Shown here: positions 1-5,287 of the stretch, in pieces
How the letters are laid out: each line of letters begins with the position of its first letter
How positions within the stretch are numbered: the stretch's first letter is position 1
Source: an uncultured Bacillota bacterium
Lineage (GTDB): Bacteria > Bacillota_I > Bacilli_A > Erysipelotrichales > Erysipelotrichaceae
Direction of reading: 5' to 3'
Length of the DNA stretch: 5,287 nt
Assembly: GCA_946619805.1 (NCBI GenBank)
Contig: CAMOMM010000082.1
Location: 1 to 5,287, forward strand
Notes under the pieces: generated by a model
What the model saw: the letters and a program-made list of their open reading frames with translations, nothing else
Told to the model about the DNA's origin: nothing
Database searches by the model: none
Position numbers and translations under genes: made by a program

Positions 1-754
1 CTTCCCAGCTTAATACGTTGTGCTGAAACAGCAGGCTGTCACCGCTGCTTTTGACGATGTAGGTCCGAGAGTTGTTATTGAGAAGGCGGCCGACGACAGA
101 TGACTGGGGTATCCAGGTCGTCATTCTGTCCTTCATGGCCAGATATTCAGGCCTGTTGAGAAAATCGGCATTGAATCCCGGACCGTCAAAGCTGTGAACT
201 TCGATGATCTTGTGGGGATGACTGCACAGAACCGCAGCATAGAATGCCAGGTTGCCTCCCTTGGAATGACCTCCCAGATGGAAACTGCGCAGGGCATTCA
301 TGCGCCGGTTCAAATAATCCAGAGCAGCTTTCTGTCCGGCAGTAGGGCACATGTAGGTCATGTTGAAGTTTTCCTTCCAGCCTATCAGACTGGTTTCGGT
401 GCCTTCATAAGCGATGTAATATGTATGGTCGGGAAGCTGGAAGAACATGGCACAGAACTGTAATTCCTGCTGCCGGCTGAGTATTCTGGTGTAATCAATG
501 ATGCGGATGCCACCGAAACGGATGGTATCAGCTGCCAGCAGGGCCAGCTCATATCTTCCCGGATCGCTTTCTATCAGTTCTTTCTGGCGTTCAATGGTCC
601 AGCATGCTTCCTGCAGAGTAAGGGGCTTACCGCTCATGGCAACAGTCCAGTCAAGATAGGGCAGCTGAGTCAGAAACAGGCTGTCCAGCTGGTTGAATGG
701 TGACTGGGACATCGGTACATCCCCACGCCATTTTATATAATCGTAAATGTTCAT
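1..754 (-). CDS. DUF2974 / Mbeg1-like alpha/beta-hydrolase, C-terminus cut by window edge
   Basis: The frame is open from an ATG at 754-752 to base 1, giving about 251 residues with no stop, so the 3' end lies outside the window. It begins MNIYDYIKWRGDVPM. The core is lipase-like: a strand region YYIAYEGTE (about 112-120), then the nucleophile elbow LGGHSKGGNLAF (about 160-171) with Ser164 (codon 265-263), then VHSFDGPGFN (about 186-195), where Asp190 is the likely acid. The His of the triad would lie further on; a His in LLFQHNV (about 236-242) is a candidate. The HSKGGN elbow and SFDGPGFN block are what I associate with DUF2974, a Gram-positive serine-hydrolase-like family usually longer than this fragment. 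No signal peptide or membrane segment is visible, so it is probably cytoplasmic. An AAGGA ribosome site lies at 765-761, inside the upstream gene, and the start overlaps that gene's stop by 4 nt (ATGA). The substrate is unknown. Family call is firm; function is open. Confidence 0.87.
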   Translation of the reverse strand, partial: MNIYDYIKWRGDVPMSQSPFNQLDSLFLTQLPYLDWTVAMSGKPLTLQEACWTIERQKELIESDPGRYELALLAADTIRFGGIRIIDYTRILSRQQELQFCAMFFQLPDHTYYIAYEGTETSLIGWKENFNMTYMCPTAGQKAALDYLNRRMNALRSFHLGGHSKGGNLAFYAAVLCSHPHKIIEVHSFDGPGFNADFLNRPEYLAMKDRMTTWIPQSSVVGRLLNNNSRTYIVKSSGDSLLFQHNVLSWE

Positions 755-2058
755 CTGGCTTCCTTCATCCTTAAGATATTCTCTTCCATAAGGTCAATCA
801 GCTTGCCAAGACGCGGGTTTTCTTCCTTCTGCATATAGGTGTAGCGGAAAATTCCCAGCGGTTTGATGATGGACCGGACTCTTTCTCCGTTGGTGATGTT
901 AAGATAACCTTCGAGGTCCGGATTCAGATAATAGCTGGCAAACAAAGACGGGTTGGCAAAGTGATAAGCGTCAAAATAACGGTGATAGGCGTCATGGACA
1001 AGGTTGGCCGGATTGTCCAGGTCGTACAGCAGGAATGTCCTGATTCCCAGATGGTTCAGGAATATGAAATATATCGGCATGGTTGACTTGCCCATGCAGT
1101 TGAGGAATCCGGTCTGATGCTCGGATATCCATTGCGGATGGGCAACATTGCAGATGTAGTCAAACAGGACATCTTCACTGGCTCCTTCACCCAGAACCAT
1201 GGTTTCCGAGAAGAAGATGGTGATGATGCGGTCACGGAAAGCCGTGATCAGATAGCTTTCCAGATTGTTTTCCAGCAGTTCCACTAAGCCGTCATCCACG
1301 TGGCTCATGCGGGAGAAACTGTGGGTGAGGTATTCATCCTGCCGGTAGAAGGCTCTTATTTCACTGATTATGGCCTTCATGTCAACTGTCAGCATGCCCA
1401 TCTGACCGTCAACACCTTTGACCACCATGACTATTTCGTCGAAACTGGTGAAGAAGCGGGATATGACGTGCTCGTTATGGGTGGTGATGATGACCAGACA
1501 GCCGGCTTCCGCCAAGCTCAGCAGAACATTGACGATCTCATCCATCATCATCGGATGGGCAAACAGTTCCGGTGAGTCGACCAGAACAATGTATTTCTCC
1601 CCGGTACGGATACTGTCGTGATATATCTTATACAGTACCGCCAGTCTGGTGATGGCTAAAGGGCTGGGATCAAAGTTTTTGTTGCTGATGCAGTAGGTCA
1701 GGGTGTCAAGAGCGTCCTGAATCATCTTTCGCATCATCGGCCTGTTCTGATGCTTATAGGCATTTTCCAGAAAGATCATCAGCTTTTCCTGAAGATTGTC
1801 CAGAGTAATGTCCGGAAACATTTCACGGATGATGTTGGCATTTGGATAGTAGTCGTCGTTGCTTAACAGATCCATTGACAGCAGGAATCTTCTGGCATAA
1901 GTGCAGGGAGCATCCTCGATCCTGCATTCATTATAAAAGACAGCCTCAAGAGTATTGGTCTTTCCTACACCGTTGGCTCCCAGCAAAATGAGCTTGTTAT
2001 TAACAACCGGTATGGTCAGATCATGAATGTTCTTGTAGCTGTCTATTGTTATTTTCAT
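751..2058 (-). CDS. OLD-family-like ATPase/TOPRIM protein (compact, 435 aa)
   Basis: An N-terminal ABC/AAA-type ATPase is followed by a C-terminal TOPRIM domain, the layout of OLD (overcoming lysogenization defect) nucleases. Visible motifs: Walker A GANGVGKTN at 27-35; Walker B IVLVDSPELFAHP at about 157-169; an H-loop-like TTHNEH at 192-197; TOPRIM GEGASED at 290-296 with E291 and E295; and LLYDLDN at 343-349 with D346 and D348. DLEGYL (381-386) and K399 resemble the later conserved part of OLD TOPRIM domains. Family members cleave or nick DNA with divalent metal, and several act in phage defence. Oddities: Ser162 replaces the Glu usually following the Walker B Asp, no clear ABC signature (LSxG) precedes Walker B, and at 435 aa it is shorter than typical OLD proteins of roughly 550-600 aa. 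The ribosome site is weak (ACAGG, about 8 nt upstream). Its stop overlaps the hydrolase start. No UvrD-like helicase follows, so it is not an ordinary Gabija pair. A plain AAA_21 regulator with a TOPRIM remnant is the alternative. Confidence 0.85.
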   Translation of the reverse strand: MKITIDSYKNIHDLTIPVVNNKLILLGANGVGKTNTLEAVFYNECRIEDAPCTYARRFLLSMDLLSNDDYYPNANIIREMFPDITLDNLQEKLMIFLENAYKHQNRPMMRKMIQDALDTLTYCISNKNFDPSPLAITRLAVLYKIYHDSIRTGEKYIVLVDSPELFAHPMMMDEIVNVLLSLAEAGCLVIITTHNEHVISRFFTSFDEIVMVVKGVDGQMGMLTVDMKAIISEIRAFYRQDEYLTHSFSRMSHVDDGLVELLENNLESYLITAFRDRIITIFFSETMVLGEGASEDVLFDYICNVAHPQWISEHQTGFLNCMGKSTMPIYFIFLNHLGIRTFLLYDLDNPANLVHDAYHRYFDAYHFANPSLFASYYLNPDLEGYLNITNGERVRSIIKPLGIFRYTYMQKEENPRLGKLIDLMEENILRMKEAR

Positions 2059-2091
2059 GTATAATACCTGTCTTTCAACTTATATTATACA
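2058..2091. repeat. 9-bp inverted repeat around the OLD-like gene's ribosome site
   Basis: The plus-strand arms TGTATAATA (2058-2066) and TATTATACA (2083-2091) are exact reverse complements, separated by 16 nt. In RNA read through from the membrane-protein gene, the arms could pair with the weak ribosome site in the loop and the start-codon A at the base. In DNA, each arm contains a TATAAT on opposite strands facing the other. It could be an operator, an RNA hairpin or a by-product of AT-rich promoter sequence. Confidence 0.5.
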
Positions 2092-2112
2092 GTAAGATTG
2101 GAATATTAAGAT
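2084..2112 (-). promoter_or_regulatory. Possible internal promoter for the OLD-like gene
   Basis: A perfect TATAAT lies at 2089-2084 on the minus strand in the 47-nt gap between the membrane-protein stop and the OLD-like start. The -35 at the right distance (ATCTTA, 2112-2107, 17-nt spacer) is weak and overlaps the end of the membrane-protein gene. If used, transcription begins near 2077, leaving a leader of about 18 nt and excluding the upstream arm of the inverted repeat. Confidence 0.35.
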
Positions 2113-2651
2113 ATTTTTCTTTTCAGAGCCTGTCCGGCTGACTGCCTGTTTCCGGCAATGAATGTAATGGCTGGCAGAAGGGATATTACCATGATCAGTA
2201 TCAGCAGCCAGAATCCCGGCAGGACTCCGACGTTGAATCCCGGCATGGTAATTCTGATAAGCAGGTCGCCTGCTGCCGTAATGATCGCAATGGCCAGGGT
2301 GCAGATGATGTTGATGCGCAACACTTTCTTCAGCTGTCTGCGTGAGGCCTGTAAGAGGGAATAGGTATAGAAGACATTGAAGATGATCAGTAATCCGGTG
2401 CTGACTGTAAAGGCCAGTCCGATCTGAATGAAATACCTCAATCCCAGCACATAGATCAGGGTATTGGCTGCGGCAGCTGCCAGTACAGCCGGGAGGCAGC
2501 CGGGCTGTCTTTTCTTGAGAAACAGATCCCTGACCAGATATGCAGCTATAGCCAGAGGAATAAGGCTTGTAAAAAGAGAGTTGTTGATGGCCAGGGCAAT
2601 TGCCATGAAGGACAGGCCGTAGGCTATTGATAATCTTGTTTTCTGTGACAT
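2106..2651 (-). CDS. Hypothetical multi-pass membrane protein (181 aa)
   Basis: I do not recognise this family. The protein is very hydrophobic, with five to six probable membrane helices at about 7-22, 25-45, 52-70, 75-100, 110-133 and 143-166. Basic loops (KKRQ at 46-49, RRQLKK at 104-109) and a basic tail (KRK at 177-179) suggest cytoplasmic faces by the positive-inside rule. There is no catalytic or transporter motif I can name. The start is well fixed: ATG at 2651-2649 preceded by a strong AAGGAGG (2667-2661) with 9-nt spacing. It is the first gene of the leftward block, 47 nt before the OLD-like gene, and diverges from the WYL regulator across a 134-bp region. A membrane partner or effector for the two downstream proteins is possible, but nothing in its own sequence shows it. 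It could equally be an unrelated integral membrane protein. Confidence 0.8.
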   Translation of the reverse strand: MSQKTRLSIAYGLSFMAIALAINNSLFTSLIPLAIAAYLVRDLFLKKRQPGCLPAVLAAAAANTLIYVLGLRYFIQIGLAFTVSTGLLIIFNVFYTYSLLQASRRQLKKVLRINIICTLAIAIITAAGDLLIRITMPGFNVGVLPGFWLLILIMVISLLPAITFIAGNRQSAGQALKRKIS

Positions 2652-2678
2652 GTTTGACTGCCTCCTTGCATTGTTATG

Positions 2679-2708
2679 ATACTATTCGGGCAATCGGGGT
2701 GCTGTCCA
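2679..2708 (-). promoter_or_regulatory. Candidate promoter for the membrane-protein/OLD-like/hydrolase block
   Basis: On the minus strand, TGGACA (2708-2703, five of six matches to TTGACA) stands 18 nt from TAGTAT (2684-2679, four of six to TATAAT). Transcription would start near 2672, just ahead of the AAGGAGG ribosome site. The -35 overlaps one half of the palindrome at 2704-2719. The -10 is mediocre, and TATCAT at 2681-2676 is an alternative with a longer spacer. Confidence 0.35.
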
Positions 2709-2719
2709 ATAAATTGGAC
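2704..2719. promoter_or_regulatory. Perfect 7-2-7 palindrome, candidate operator
   Basis: GTCCAAT and ATTGGAC form an exact 7-bp inverted repeat around a 2-bp AA centre. It sits in the divergent intergenic region, overlapping the candidate -35 of the leftward block and lying about 43 bp upstream of the regulator's -10. A symmetric site here fits a dimeric regulator such as the adjacent WYL protein. Assignment to that protein is inference. An ATTGG copy recurs at 2757-2761, next to the -10. Confidence 0.5.
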
Positions 2720-2733
2720 TGTAAATGTATTTT

Positions 2734-2767
2734 TTGCGTGGAAACTGAAATATACAATTGGTATAAT
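2734..2767 (+). promoter_or_regulatory. Extended -10 promoter for the WYL regulator operon
   Basis: A perfect -10 TATAAT lies at 2762-2767 with an upstream TG one base away (2759-2760), an extended -10. TGGAAA at 2739-2744 matches the -35 consensus at four of six positions with a 17-nt spacer. Transcription would start near 2774, leaving a leader of only about 12 nt that barely includes the GAGG ribosome site. The promoter would serve the regulator, the YcxB-like gene and rapZ. Confidence 0.6.
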
Positions 2768-2785
2768 AATCGTGAGGGTCGGATA

Positions 2786-3742
2786 ATGAGCAAGGCAAGG
2801 ATCATAAAGCTTCTTAACATTCTGAAGGAAAAAACAGACGCCGATCATCCGCTTAACAGTGAGGAACTGATTCCCTTATTGCAGAGCCAGGGTGAGGAAG
2901 TGGAAAGGAAGACCATATACAGTGACATAAAGGCACTGAATGATATGGGTATTTACATTGAATCCGTCAGAGGTGAAAAGAGCGGCTACTATTATGACAG
3001 TGAGCTGTTTGAAAACAGTGAACTGCGCATACTGGCTGATGCCGTAAATGCCTGCAGCTTCATTACCGAATCCAAGAGCCGCTCGACAATGGACAAACTG
3101 CTGAGCCTGACCAATCAGTATAACCGGGAAAAGATCCGAAATACGCTTTCCTACCGCCGCAGTCACAGCACCAATGAGCAGATATTCTACAACATTGATG
3201 CCATTGGAGATGCCCTGTATGACAGAAAAAAGATCACATTTGATTATTTTGACTTCACGATAACAGGGGAAAAGAAAAGACGACGTCGGGAAAAGTATGA
3301 AACGGTTCCCTATGCGATCATCTGGCAGGATGAAAGATACTATCTGATAGGCTTTTCCGAAAACCATCAGGACTATGTTCATTACCGCATTGACCGCATG
3401 GAAAACATTGACTCAGCCCCAACTGATCACATCTACCGTCAGCTGGATGTTGCAGAGTATGTGGAGAAGCACATCATGATGTTCTCCGGGGAAACAGGCA
3501 GTGTGAGGTTACGATGTGCAGCGCGCTTTGCTTCAGATGTACTGGATCAGTTCGGCAGCAGTGTGATAATGCTGCAGAGTAATGATGAGTACTTTGACTG
3601 CAGCGTCAGGGTCGTGGTATCCAGACTGCTGTTCTCCTGGCTGATGAGATACGGCAATGGGATTAAGATACTGGGACCGGATAATGTAATAGAACAGTTC
3701 AGGGAAGTCTGCAGGGAAACCCTGAAACAGTATGAGGAGTGA
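2786..3742 (+). CDS. WYL-domain transcriptional regulator (HTH-WYL-WCX, 318 aa)
   Basis: An N-terminal winged helix (about 1-70) contains the recognition-helix-like run EVERKTIYSDIKALNDMG (38-55), typical of HTH_11/DeoR-like WYL regulators. The WYL domain spans about 135-210: YETVPYAIIWQDERYYLIGF (171-190), with Tyr185-Tyr186-Leu187 in place of Trp-Tyr-Leu, and the ligand-pocket-like YRIDRM (200-205). The C-terminal part (about 220-318) fits a WCX dimerisation/effector extension. These proteins bind DNA as dimers, sense nucleic acid or nucleotide ligands through the WYL pocket, and often control defence or DNA-damage genes. The ATG at 2786 is chosen because GAGG (2774-2777) sits 8 nt upstream and the HTH begins at once. 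An in-frame extension to 2627 would add 53 residues of non-domain sequence crossing the promoter. It diverges from the leftward block and heads the YcxB-like/rapZ operon. A run of basic residues (KKRRRREK, 163-170) lies in the WYL domain. Confidence 0.92.
   Translation: MSKARIIKLLNILKEKTDADHPLNSEELIPLLQSQGEEVERKTIYSDIKALNDMGIYIESVRGEKSGYYYDSELFENSELRILADAVNACSFITESKSRSTMDKLLSLTNQYNREKIRNTLSYRRSHSTNEQIFYNIDAIGDALYDRKKITFDYFDFTITGEKKRRRREKYETVPYAIIWQDERYYLIGFSENHQDYVHYRIDRMENIDSAPTDHIYRQLDVAEYVEKHIMMFSGETGSVRLRCAARFASDVLDQFGSSVIMLQSNDEYFDCSVRVVVSRLLFSWLMRYGNGIKILGPDNVIEQFREVCRETLKQYEE
3734..3739 (+). promoter_or_regulatory. Ribosome binding site that fixes the YcxB-like start
   Basis: GAGGAG lies inside the last codons of the WYL regulator, 8 nt before ATG 3748. 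The upstream GTG at 3739 begins within this site and so cannot use it, which favours the ATG start and a 192-residue protein. Confidence 0.7.
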
Positions 3743-3747
3743 TTATT

Positions 3748-4326
3748 ATGGAAATCAGATATATTAACAACAACGAAGACATGAAACAGAAGGCTTACTT
3801 CAACACGGTCAATTCCGAGAGTTTCAGGGAGGAAAACAGAAACCTGAAAAACATCTACCGCTTCATGGCAATTGCCCTGCGGGCTTTCGGTGCCTTAATG
3901 GTCGTAATGTACTTTACAAACAACAGAAATGATCCCAATCAGCTGGCCCGTGCCTTTACAATGCCGTTTGCCGGAATAATGATGTATCTGTTTTCTCTGG
4001 GTACTGTTCCGGTCAAGAAGTTTTTCCTGAAGAGATCCGTTAACAAGAAATACCGGAATAACAACGCCGTTTATCCGGAAACCGTAATTACCGTTGACAG
4101 TAAGAACATTACCTGTGTCAGCGGCAGGGAGAAGGAAGTACATAAGCTTACTGAGGAAATGGATGTCTTTGAAACCGAAGACTGCTATCTGATTGATCTG
4201 AAGAAGAATCAGATAGTCCTGCCGAAGAGAGTTCTTGATGAAGAGACTTTCAATGAGTTTGACCGCCATTTCAAGATCCGTAACCGTCTGGCCAAAACTG
4301 CCGAAAAAAAGAAGGAGAAGAAGTAG
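3748..4326 (+). CDS. YcxB-like membrane protein (192 aa)
   Basis: Layout: a short N-terminal cytoplasmic part (about 1-35), two closely spaced membrane helices (about 37-56 and 69-88) separated by a polar turn, a basic stretch (KKFFLKRSVNKKYR, 90-103), then a soluble beta-rich domain. That domain, with TVITVDSKNITCVSG (about 112-126) and CYLIDLKKNQIVLPKR (about 146-161), resembles the YcxB-like C-terminal domain, in which a modified-PH-like fold ends with a tyrosine-rich strand and a 'lPKR' strand. The tail is strongly basic (KKKEKK). The molecular role of this family is unknown. The upstream in-frame GTG at 3739 overlaps the ribosome site, so ATG 3748 is preferred. It lies 5 nt after the regulator's stop and 2 nt before rapZ, so it is co-transcribed with both. 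The family call is by pattern only. Confidence 0.78.
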   Translation: MEIRYINNNEDMKQKAYFNTVNSESFREENRNLKNIYRFMAIALRAFGALMVVMYFTNNRNDPNQLARAFTMPFAGIMMYLFSLGTVPVKKFFLKRSVNKKYRNNNAVYPETVITVDSKNITCVSGREKEVHKLTEEMDVFETEDCYLIDLKKNQIVLPKRVLDEETFNEFDRHFKIRNRLAKTAEKKKEKK

Positions 4327-4328
4327 TT

Positions 4329-5189
4329 ATGAGTTTACTGATCATTTCGGGACTTTCCGGGGCCGGCAAGTCAGTTGTCTGTAACAATCTGGAAGACATC
4401 GGTTATTTCTGCATCGACAATCTTCCGCCTCAGCTTTTAATTCCGGTCTGCCGTCTGCAGCTGGATAACCCGACGACCAGAAACCTGGTAATAGTGGTGG
4501 ACAGCCGTTCCCAGGCCATGTTTGAAAGTTTTCTCAGTGAACTTAATGAACTGAAGAAACAGAACATTGACTATCAGCTGCTATTCATTACCTGTGAACC
4601 GGAAACCCTGTTAGGACGTTTCAAGCAGACCAGAAGAAAGCATCCGCTGGTTTCCCGCAGTGTTCCGTCCCTGGAAGATGCCATTCAGAAAGACATTAAG
4701 ATCTGCCGGCCGGTAATGGAGCAGGCAGATGTGGTCATTGATACAACGCATCTGAGACCTCAGCAGTTAAGACAGAATATCATTGACATGTTCAAGGATG
4801 CCGACTATGACGGCATGACCATAAAGCTTGTTTCATTTGGCTACCGTAATGGCATACCTAATGAATCTGACCTGGTATATGATGTCAGATGCCTGCCTAA
4901 TCCTTTCTATGTTGATGAACTGAAACACTGCAGCGGCCTTGATGATAATGTCTACGACTATGTCTTCAGCTTCCCGCAGTCTGTTTCGATGAGCGGCAAG
5001 ATCATGGATTTCCTGTATGAATTCATTCCATACTATCAGAGTGAAGGAAAGAACGAACTGGTAGTTTCCATTGGCTGTACTTCCGGGCATCACCGTTCCG
5101 TCAGCTTTGTCCGCTACATTGATGAAAAGCTGAGGGCAGCCGGCAGCCGTACGGTTGTGGTACACCGCGACATTGACAAGGAGTATTAG
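4329..5189 (+). CDS. rapZ: RNase adapter protein RapZ / YvcJ family nucleotide-binding protein
   Basis: Full length at 286 aa, the usual size. Walker A GLSGAGKS is at 8-15, followed by the family block GYFCIDNLPPQLL (25-37), VVDSRS (56-61), TRRKHPL (101-107), SFGYRNGIPNESDLVYDVRCLPNPF (169-193, in two conserved parts) and IGCTSGHHRSV (248-258). In E. coli RapZ binds the sRNA GlmZ, presents it to RNase E and so tunes glucosamine-6-phosphate synthase. In Gram-positives YvcJ binds and hydrolyses nucleotides, with a less defined role linked to competence and cell-envelope sugar metabolism. The start follows GGAG (4314-4317) inside the preceding gene, 11 nt upstream. It ends in tandem stops, TAG then TAA. 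Its position differs from the common Bacillota order rapZ-yvcK-whiA: here it is last in an operon with a WYL regulator and a YcxB-like gene, and a hairpin follows. One small oddity is Ser252 where the family usually has Gly (CTGG). Confidence 0.96.
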   Translation: MSLLIISGLSGAGKSVVCNNLEDIGYFCIDNLPPQLLIPVCRLQLDNPTTRNLVIVVDSRSQAMFESFLSELNELKKQNIDYQLLFITCEPETLLGRFKQTRRKHPLVSRSVPSLEDAIQKDIKICRPVMEQADVVIDTTHLRPQQLRQNIIDMFKDADYDGMTIKLVSFGYRNGIPNESDLVYDVRCLPNPFYVDELKHCSGLDDNVYDYVFSFPQSVSMSGKIMDFLYEFIPYYQSEGKNELVVSIGCTSGHHRSVSFVRYIDEKLRAAGSRTVVVHRDIDKEY

Positions 5190-5196
5190 TAAGTAA

Positions 5197-5221
5197 AAGA
5201 CAGCGGTAATGCCGCTGTCTT
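5197..5221. terminator. 10-bp hairpin after rapZ, probably bidirectional or minus-strand terminator
   Basis: AAGACAGCGG and CCGCTGTCTT form a perfect 10-bp stem with a TAATG loop, 7 nt after the rapZ stop. On the plus strand only TCTTAAAC follows, a poor U-tract. On the minus strand the stem is followed by a slightly better run (TTTTACTTA, partly in the stem). It probably ends the rapZ operon and may also serve the putative convergent gene. Confidence 0.6.
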
Positions 5222-5244
5222 AAACTGTAAATCAGGGTGTTTTC

Positions 5245-5287
5245 CTAAGCATTTATGAACTGCTTAAGATAGATTTCATCTATGTCT
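5245..5287 (-). CDS. Possible C-terminal tail of a convergent gene (partial)
   Basis: Reading leftward from the right edge, one frame stays open for 13 codons, DIDEIYLKQFINA, and ends in TAG at 5247-5245. The hairpin at 5197-5221 lies 23 nt after it, and on this strand the hairpin is followed by a short T-rich run. The spacing and plausible amphipathic tail suggest a real gene end, but 13 residues cannot identify a family, and a chance open frame of this length is common. Confidence 0.35.
   Translation of the reverse strand, partial: DIDEIYLKQFINA

Noticed and set aside
194..463. Plus-strand open frame of 89 codons
   Set aside because: It lies antisense to the DUF2974 coding frame, which has clear family motifs; it has no ribosome site or recognisable domain.
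1300..1621. Two overlapping plus-strand open frames (from 1300 and 1418)
   Set aside because: Both lie opposite the Walker B and H-loop coding part of the OLD-like gene; their His-, Asp- and Met-rich make-up reflects the antisense codons.
751..2058. Calling the OLD-like gene GajA of a Gabija system
   Set aside because: No UvrD-like helicase (GajB) is next to it; the adjacent gene is a hydrolase, and the protein is shorter and has a changed Walker B.
2751..2765. Small inverted repeat TATAC/GTATA with a 5-nt spacer over the regulator's -10
   Set aside because: Only 5-bp arms in AT-rich promoter sequence; expected by chance and explained by the -10 element.
2627..2785. N-terminal extension of the WYL regulator to an upstream ATG at 2627
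   Set aside because: The extra 53 residues look non-domain, overlap the divergent gene's start and cross the promoter; ATG 2786 has a ribosome site and an immediate HTH.
2624..2848. Minus-strand 74-codon frame across the intergenic region
   Set aside because: It crosses both divergent promoters and overlaps two well-supported genes; no ribosome site or domain seen.
2876..3382. Minus-strand 168-codon frame opposite the WYL regulator
   Set aside because: Antisense shadow of a gene with clear HTH and WYL motifs; hydrophobic runs are the complement of charged codons.
3895..4269. Minus-strand 124-codon frame opposite the YcxB-like gene
   Set aside because: Antisense shadow; the plus-strand gene has a ribosome site and tight operon spacing.
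4833..5165. Minus-strand 110-codon frame opposite rapZ
   Set aside because: Antisense to the highly conserved C-terminal half of RapZ.

Overview
The window looks like a chromosomal segment of a low-to-mid GC Gram-positive bacterium (Bacillota). The grounds are an RNase adapter-family gene (rapZ/yvcJ), a WYL-type regulator with an HTH-WYL-WCX layout, a YcxB-like membrane protein, A/G-rich Shine-Dalgarno sites and TATAAT -10 elements. A lineage such as Erysipelotrichia would fit, but that is a guess. I see no tRNA, rRNA, CRISPR array, transposase or long direct repeat.

Left half, minus strand, read from right to left: a small multi-pass membrane protein of unknown function (2651-2106); a compact ABC-type ATPase fused to a TOPRIM domain, resembling OLD-family nucleases (2058-751); and an alpha/beta-hydrolase of the DUF2974/Mbeg1-like family (from 754 past the left edge). 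The last two overlap by 4 nt (ATGA) and are almost certainly co-translated. The 47-nt gap before the OLD-like gene holds a candidate promoter and a 9-bp inverted repeat around its ribosome binding site.

Right half, plus strand: a WYL-domain regulator (2786-3742), a YcxB-like membrane protein (3748-4326) and RapZ (4329-5189). They are packed with 5-nt and 2-nt gaps and form an operon. A 10-bp hairpin follows rapZ. The last 43 bases may be the tail of a convergent minus-strand gene.

The two blocks are divergent. Their 134-bp intergenic region (2652-2785) carries a good extended -10 promoter for the regulator and a perfect 7-2-7 palindrome (2704-2719) that is a plausible operator. The notable hypothesis is that the membrane protein, OLD-like protein and hydrolase form an inducible stress or defence module under the divergent WYL regulator. 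The gene layout is seen directly; the function is inference. The OLD-like protein is unusual: it is short, its Walker B has Ser where a catalytic Glu is expected, and its ABC signature is degenerate, while its TOPRIM acidic residues are intact.
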